DNA of 30,360 bases, from the IMG/VR virus record IMGVR_UViG_3300023233_000010, positions 1 through 30,360 of that record; one strand, written 5' to 3'. Positions 27,985 through 30,360 of this stretch are shown piece after piece (position 1 is the stretch's first letter; each line of letters opens with the position of its first letter). The translations under genes were made by a program, and so were the position numbers. The notes below the pieces were generated by a model. It did no database searches. It saw only the letters and a list, made by a program, of their open reading frames with translations, and had not been told where the DNA came from. Origin of the DNA: a virus.

Positions 27985-30360
27985 AAAGATATTTATCACT
28001 ATTAATAATTATTGTTTCGCTTGGGTTGGTATTTAATGCACCTGTCTCGTTTGGTAAAATAACGTACCAAAGAACTGCTATTTCTGGAGGAGGATCGGGC
28101 GCTTTAGATGAGATTGATGGAAGCGGCCTTAATGATGGAGTGCTTGCTTTTGTTCACGTGAGCGGCAAAAAATATAGCTACATCCTGGATGCTGATAGCG
28201 GATTAAGTGAAGCTCTCCCGGGTATAGTGGCGCCTGATACCAATGCCGGAACAAAGAGGTGGATCTTACAGAAAGACAGTACTGAGGGCGGTGGAACCAA
28301 CTTCGATTCTTCAGGTTCGACGGGTCTTGTAAAGGTTACAGGGGGGTCGTGGTCTACCACCACAAACAACTCAAGTACTTGGGATTCCACAGCCACAACG
28401 GTTACGGCAGGATCAGCTAATTGGGATACTGCATATTCTGATCGTTTGAAGTGGGATGGAGGGGCTACTGATTTAGTAGCGGCAACCGGAAGGTCTTCTT
28501 TGGGGATTGATGGTCATGCTTCAAATATAACCTCGGGGGCGTATTATACTGGGGTTTTTGATGAGTTTGATTATTCGGCGGCAGAGAATGTGCAGGATGT
28601 GTTAGACGATTTGGATGCAGCTATATCCTCTGCGAATACCCATTCTGATGCTCTATACAATACCTACGTGGGGACTGACGCTCTTGCAGCCAAAACAACC
28701 GGGGAACAAAATGTGGCAGTGGGTTATTATGCGCTTGATGCGAATACCTCTGCAATTGGCAATGTGGCGGTTGGATACAATGTCATGGGGAGCAATACGG
28801 TCGGATTTGGTAATTCTGTACTTGGTGCTTCAGCTCTCTTATATAATATTGATGGAGACTTGCACGCAGTTCTTGGATGGCAGGCTGCTCAGGGCAATAC
28901 CACTGCTGACAAGAATACCGCTATCGGAGCAAGTGCTTTCTTCAGAAATAAAACAGGATCAGGCAATGTGGGGCTTGGATATAAAGCAGGCTATGGTGTA
29001 TACAACAATAGCAATGAACACAATGTCTTCATCGGATACCAAGCAGGCGATAGTGTAACAACCGGATCTGATAACATCGTTATAGGTTACGATCAAGACC
29101 TTTCCTCTCCCTCAGCGAGTAATTATCTCAATATCGGTGGAGTGTTGACCGGGAATTTGTCAACAGGTGCTTTGGATGTTACAGGTGCATTTAAGGCTCT
29201 AACACTTGAGAGCACCCAGGCTACAGGAACAGCGCCTTTCACGGTAGCTTCGACCACAGAAGTGGCCAATCTGAAAGCGGCTACCGCGACTTTGGCTGAT
29301 GCTGTAGATATCACGGAATCTGCCGGGGGTATTGTCTGGACTGATGCAGATAGTTTGGAGGTTCTTGCAGGAACAGCTACAGCGGCCCAGTTCTTATTAT
29401 CAGGGGCTAATGTTACTCCATCATGGTCCGGGGCAACATTTGGAGAGGGTGCCGATGATTTCACTATAACCAGGGGAACTACGCTGCTTAATATGGATGG
29501 CGATCTTCAAGTTACGGGATTTGGAGTGGTTCTTACATCTGAAGATGCCGCAGCGGATATGGTTTTCGATAATGTCAATTTTGAGGTTGAGAATACCAAT
29601 GCAAGCAAGAGAAGTGTTAAAATTACTTCAGCAAAAGCAGCAGATACCACCCTGACCTTTGAAGAGGATTTTACAGTTGCAGATGGTAACAGTGGAAGCC
29701 TGTATTATTCGGCGGCGGGGAAAACCCTTACCGTTGAAGATGATGCCATTGTAAGCCAAGATTATTCTACTGATGCTTCGCCACAACTTGCCAGGCTTGG
29801 CCTTGGCGCAATCGCAGACGGTACAGGTCAACTCAAATTAGCCTTTGATGCGGATGCACATACTATTTTCACTCAGGCCGACGCCGGGGCCTTGACCATA
29901 GCTCAGGTGTCAGACGGTACAGATGAAATCATCTTTACAGCAGCGGGGAATGAAGAGCTAAGCATTACAGATGCAGGGGTTCAGTTAGCAGGTGCAGAGG
30001 CCAGGATTAATCAATTCACCACGGCAGGGACAACACTTCAGGATAACGATACATCAGTGCCTACCGGGGCGGCAGTTAAGGCTTATGGTGATGCTAATTG
30101 GATGGATGGCGCAGGAGATTTAAAAGCAGACGGTTCAGTCCCTCTCACCGCTAACTGGGATGTCGGAGCTTTCACGATTACGGCTCTTACGTTTGTTAGT
30201 GATCAGGCCACAGGAACGGCTCCTTTTACAGTGGCTTCGACCACAGAAGTGGCCAATCTGAAAGCGGCTACCGCGACTTTGGCTGATGCTGTAGATATCA
30301 CGGAATCTGCCGGGGGTATTGTCTGGACTGATGCAGATAGTTTGGAGGTTCTTGCAGGAA
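27981..30360 (+). CDS. Tail fibre/adhesin with signal peptide and YadA-like repeats (cut by right edge)
   Basis: At least 793 residues, open to the window end. The ATG overlaps the previous stop. The N-terminus looks like a Sec signal: K2-R3, then LSLLIIIVSLGLVF and a small-residue cut region near 25, odd for a phage fibre assembled in the cytoplasm. Residues 228-373 hold repeats of the type N-x-A-x-G-x-x-A (NVAVGYYALDANTS, NVAVGYNVMG, NTAIGASAF, NVGLGYKAG, NVFIGYQAG, NIVIGYDQD), the left-handed beta-roll of YadA heads and some phage fibres. Further on the sequence is Ala/Thr/Asp/Gly-rich with a long repeat (413-464 and 742-793). It probably forms a trimer that binds the host surface. No chaperone or lectin end is visible yet. 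Confidence 0.75.
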   Translation, partial: MKRYLSLLIIIVSLGLVFNAPVSFGKITYQRTAISGGGSGALDEIDGSGLNDGVLAFVHVSGKKYSYILDADSGLSEALPGIVAPDTNAGTKRWILQKDSTEGGGTNFDSSGSTGLVKVTGGSWSTTTNNSSTWDSTATTVTAGSANWDTAYSDRLKWDGGATDLVAATGRSSLGIDGHASNITSGAYYTGVFDEFDYSAAENVQDVLDDLDAAISSANTHSDALYNTYVGTDALAAKTTGEQNVAVGYYALDANTSAIGNVAVGYNVMGSNTVGFGNSVLGASALLYNIDGDLHAVLGWQAAQGNTTADKNTAIGASAFFRNKTGSGNVGLGYKAGYGVYNNSNEHNVFIGYQAGDSVTTGSDNIVIGYDQDLSSPSASNYLNIGGVLTGNLSTGALDVTGAFKALTLESTQATGTAPFTVASTTEVANLKAATATLADAVDITESAGGIVWTDADSLEVLAGTATAAQFLLSGANVTPSWSGATFGEGADDFTITRGTTLLNMDGDLQVTGFGVVLTSEDAAADMVFDNVNFEVENTNASKRSVKITSAKAADTTLTFEEDFTVADGNSGSLYYSAAGKTLTVEDDAIVSQDYSTDASPQLARLGLGAIADGTGQLKLAFDADAHTIFTQADAGALTIAQVSDGTDEIIFTAAGNEELSITDAGVQLAGAEARINQFTTAGTTLQDNDTSVPTGAAVKAYGDANWMDGAGDLKADGSVPLTANWDVGAFTITALTFVSDQATGTAPFTVASTTEVANLKAATATLADAVDITESAGGIVWTDADSLEVLAG
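29217..29373 (+). repeat. Direct repeat, copy 1, in the fibre gene
   Basis: First copy of a repeat spaced 987 bases (329 codons, in frame) from its partner. The last 127 bases (29247-29373) are identical to 30234-30360, and the first 30 bases differ at five or six sites that all keep the amino acid (TGTAPFTV). The encoded block runs from QATGTAPFTV to TDADSLEVLAG. Confidence 0.9.
30204..30360 (+). repeat. Direct repeat, copy 2, in the fibre gene
   Basis: Second copy, reaching the window edge, so the identity with copy 1 may continue further. It keeps the reading frame and encodes the same block. The identical length is too great for chance and points to recent duplication or gene conversion inside the fibre gene. 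Confidence 0.9.

Noticed and set aside
28615-29058. 147-codon frame in a second frame inside the fibre gene
   Set aside because: It is a by-product of the regular Gly/Asn/Thr-rich repeat codons of the fibre; no ribosome site.
1-30360. CRISPR array, tRNA genes, insertion sequence ends, phage attachment site, integrase
   Set aside because: I found no evenly spaced short repeats, no tRNA cloverleaf, no transposase or terminal inverted repeats, and no recombinase gene. Whether this is a free phage or a prophage stays open.

Overview
The window is a late (virion structure and assembly) region of a tailed, double-stranded DNA phage or prophage with a long non-contractile tail. It follows lambda/siphovirus gene order: terminase, portal, protease-scaffold, decoration protein, major capsid, head-completion proteins, tail completion and terminator, tail tube, frameshifted tail chaperone, tape measure, distal tail proteins, tail fibre. 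I see no sheath, baseplate wedge, integrase, lysis or replication genes. All genes read on the + strand. The terminase is cut by the left edge and the fibre by the right edge. The host cannot be fixed from the sequence. A heptosyltransferase-like domain, a Tat signal and a Sec-like signal on two phage proteins, and strong Shine-Dalgarno sites suggest a Gram-negative bacterium (inference, weak).

Left part (1-8808), DNA packaging and head: large terminase C-terminus, two small unknown genes, a 40-residue Com-like zinc finger gene, a long hairpin/terminator running directly into the portal start, portal, a 35-residue basic peptide, an S78-like protease fused to a scaffold (with a strong internal start that would make the scaffold alone), a lambda-D-like decoration protein, a lambda-E-like major capsid protein with an inserted beta domain, a virion-associated protein, a protein joining a head-type N-terminus to a helix-turn-helix, and two head-tail connector proteins.

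Middle part (8826-19332), about 10.5 kb lying exactly between head-completion and tail-completion genes: a GT4-GT9 glycosyltransferase fusion, a GT2 enzyme, a SAM methyltransferase, a minimal Bud32/RIO-like kinase, a short GT2-like protein, a GT-A enzyme with a DGD motif, a GT4 enzyme, a GT8 enzyme, a B12-type radical SAM enzyme, two small zinc-ribbon-like proteins, several small unknowns and a Tat-signal protein that resembles the phage's own tail tube protein. Many of these genes overlap by 4 bases and look translationally coupled. This is the most unusual part: a glycan-building and modifying cassette embedded in the virion operon. Virion decoration, or alteration of the host surface, is a reasonable hypothesis but not shown.

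Right part (19329-30360), tail: HK97-gp10-like completion protein, four small genes, tail terminator, tail tube protein, tail assembly chaperone with a clear A_AAA_AAC -1 frameshift site giving a longer fusion, a 1371-residue tape measure, a DUF2460-like and a lambda-gpL-like (four-cysteine) distal tail protein, and a large fibre/adhesin with a predicted signal peptide, YadA-head-like repeats and a long internal DNA repeat. The only sizeable non-coding stretches are 1597-1683, 1807-1924 and 21108-21215.
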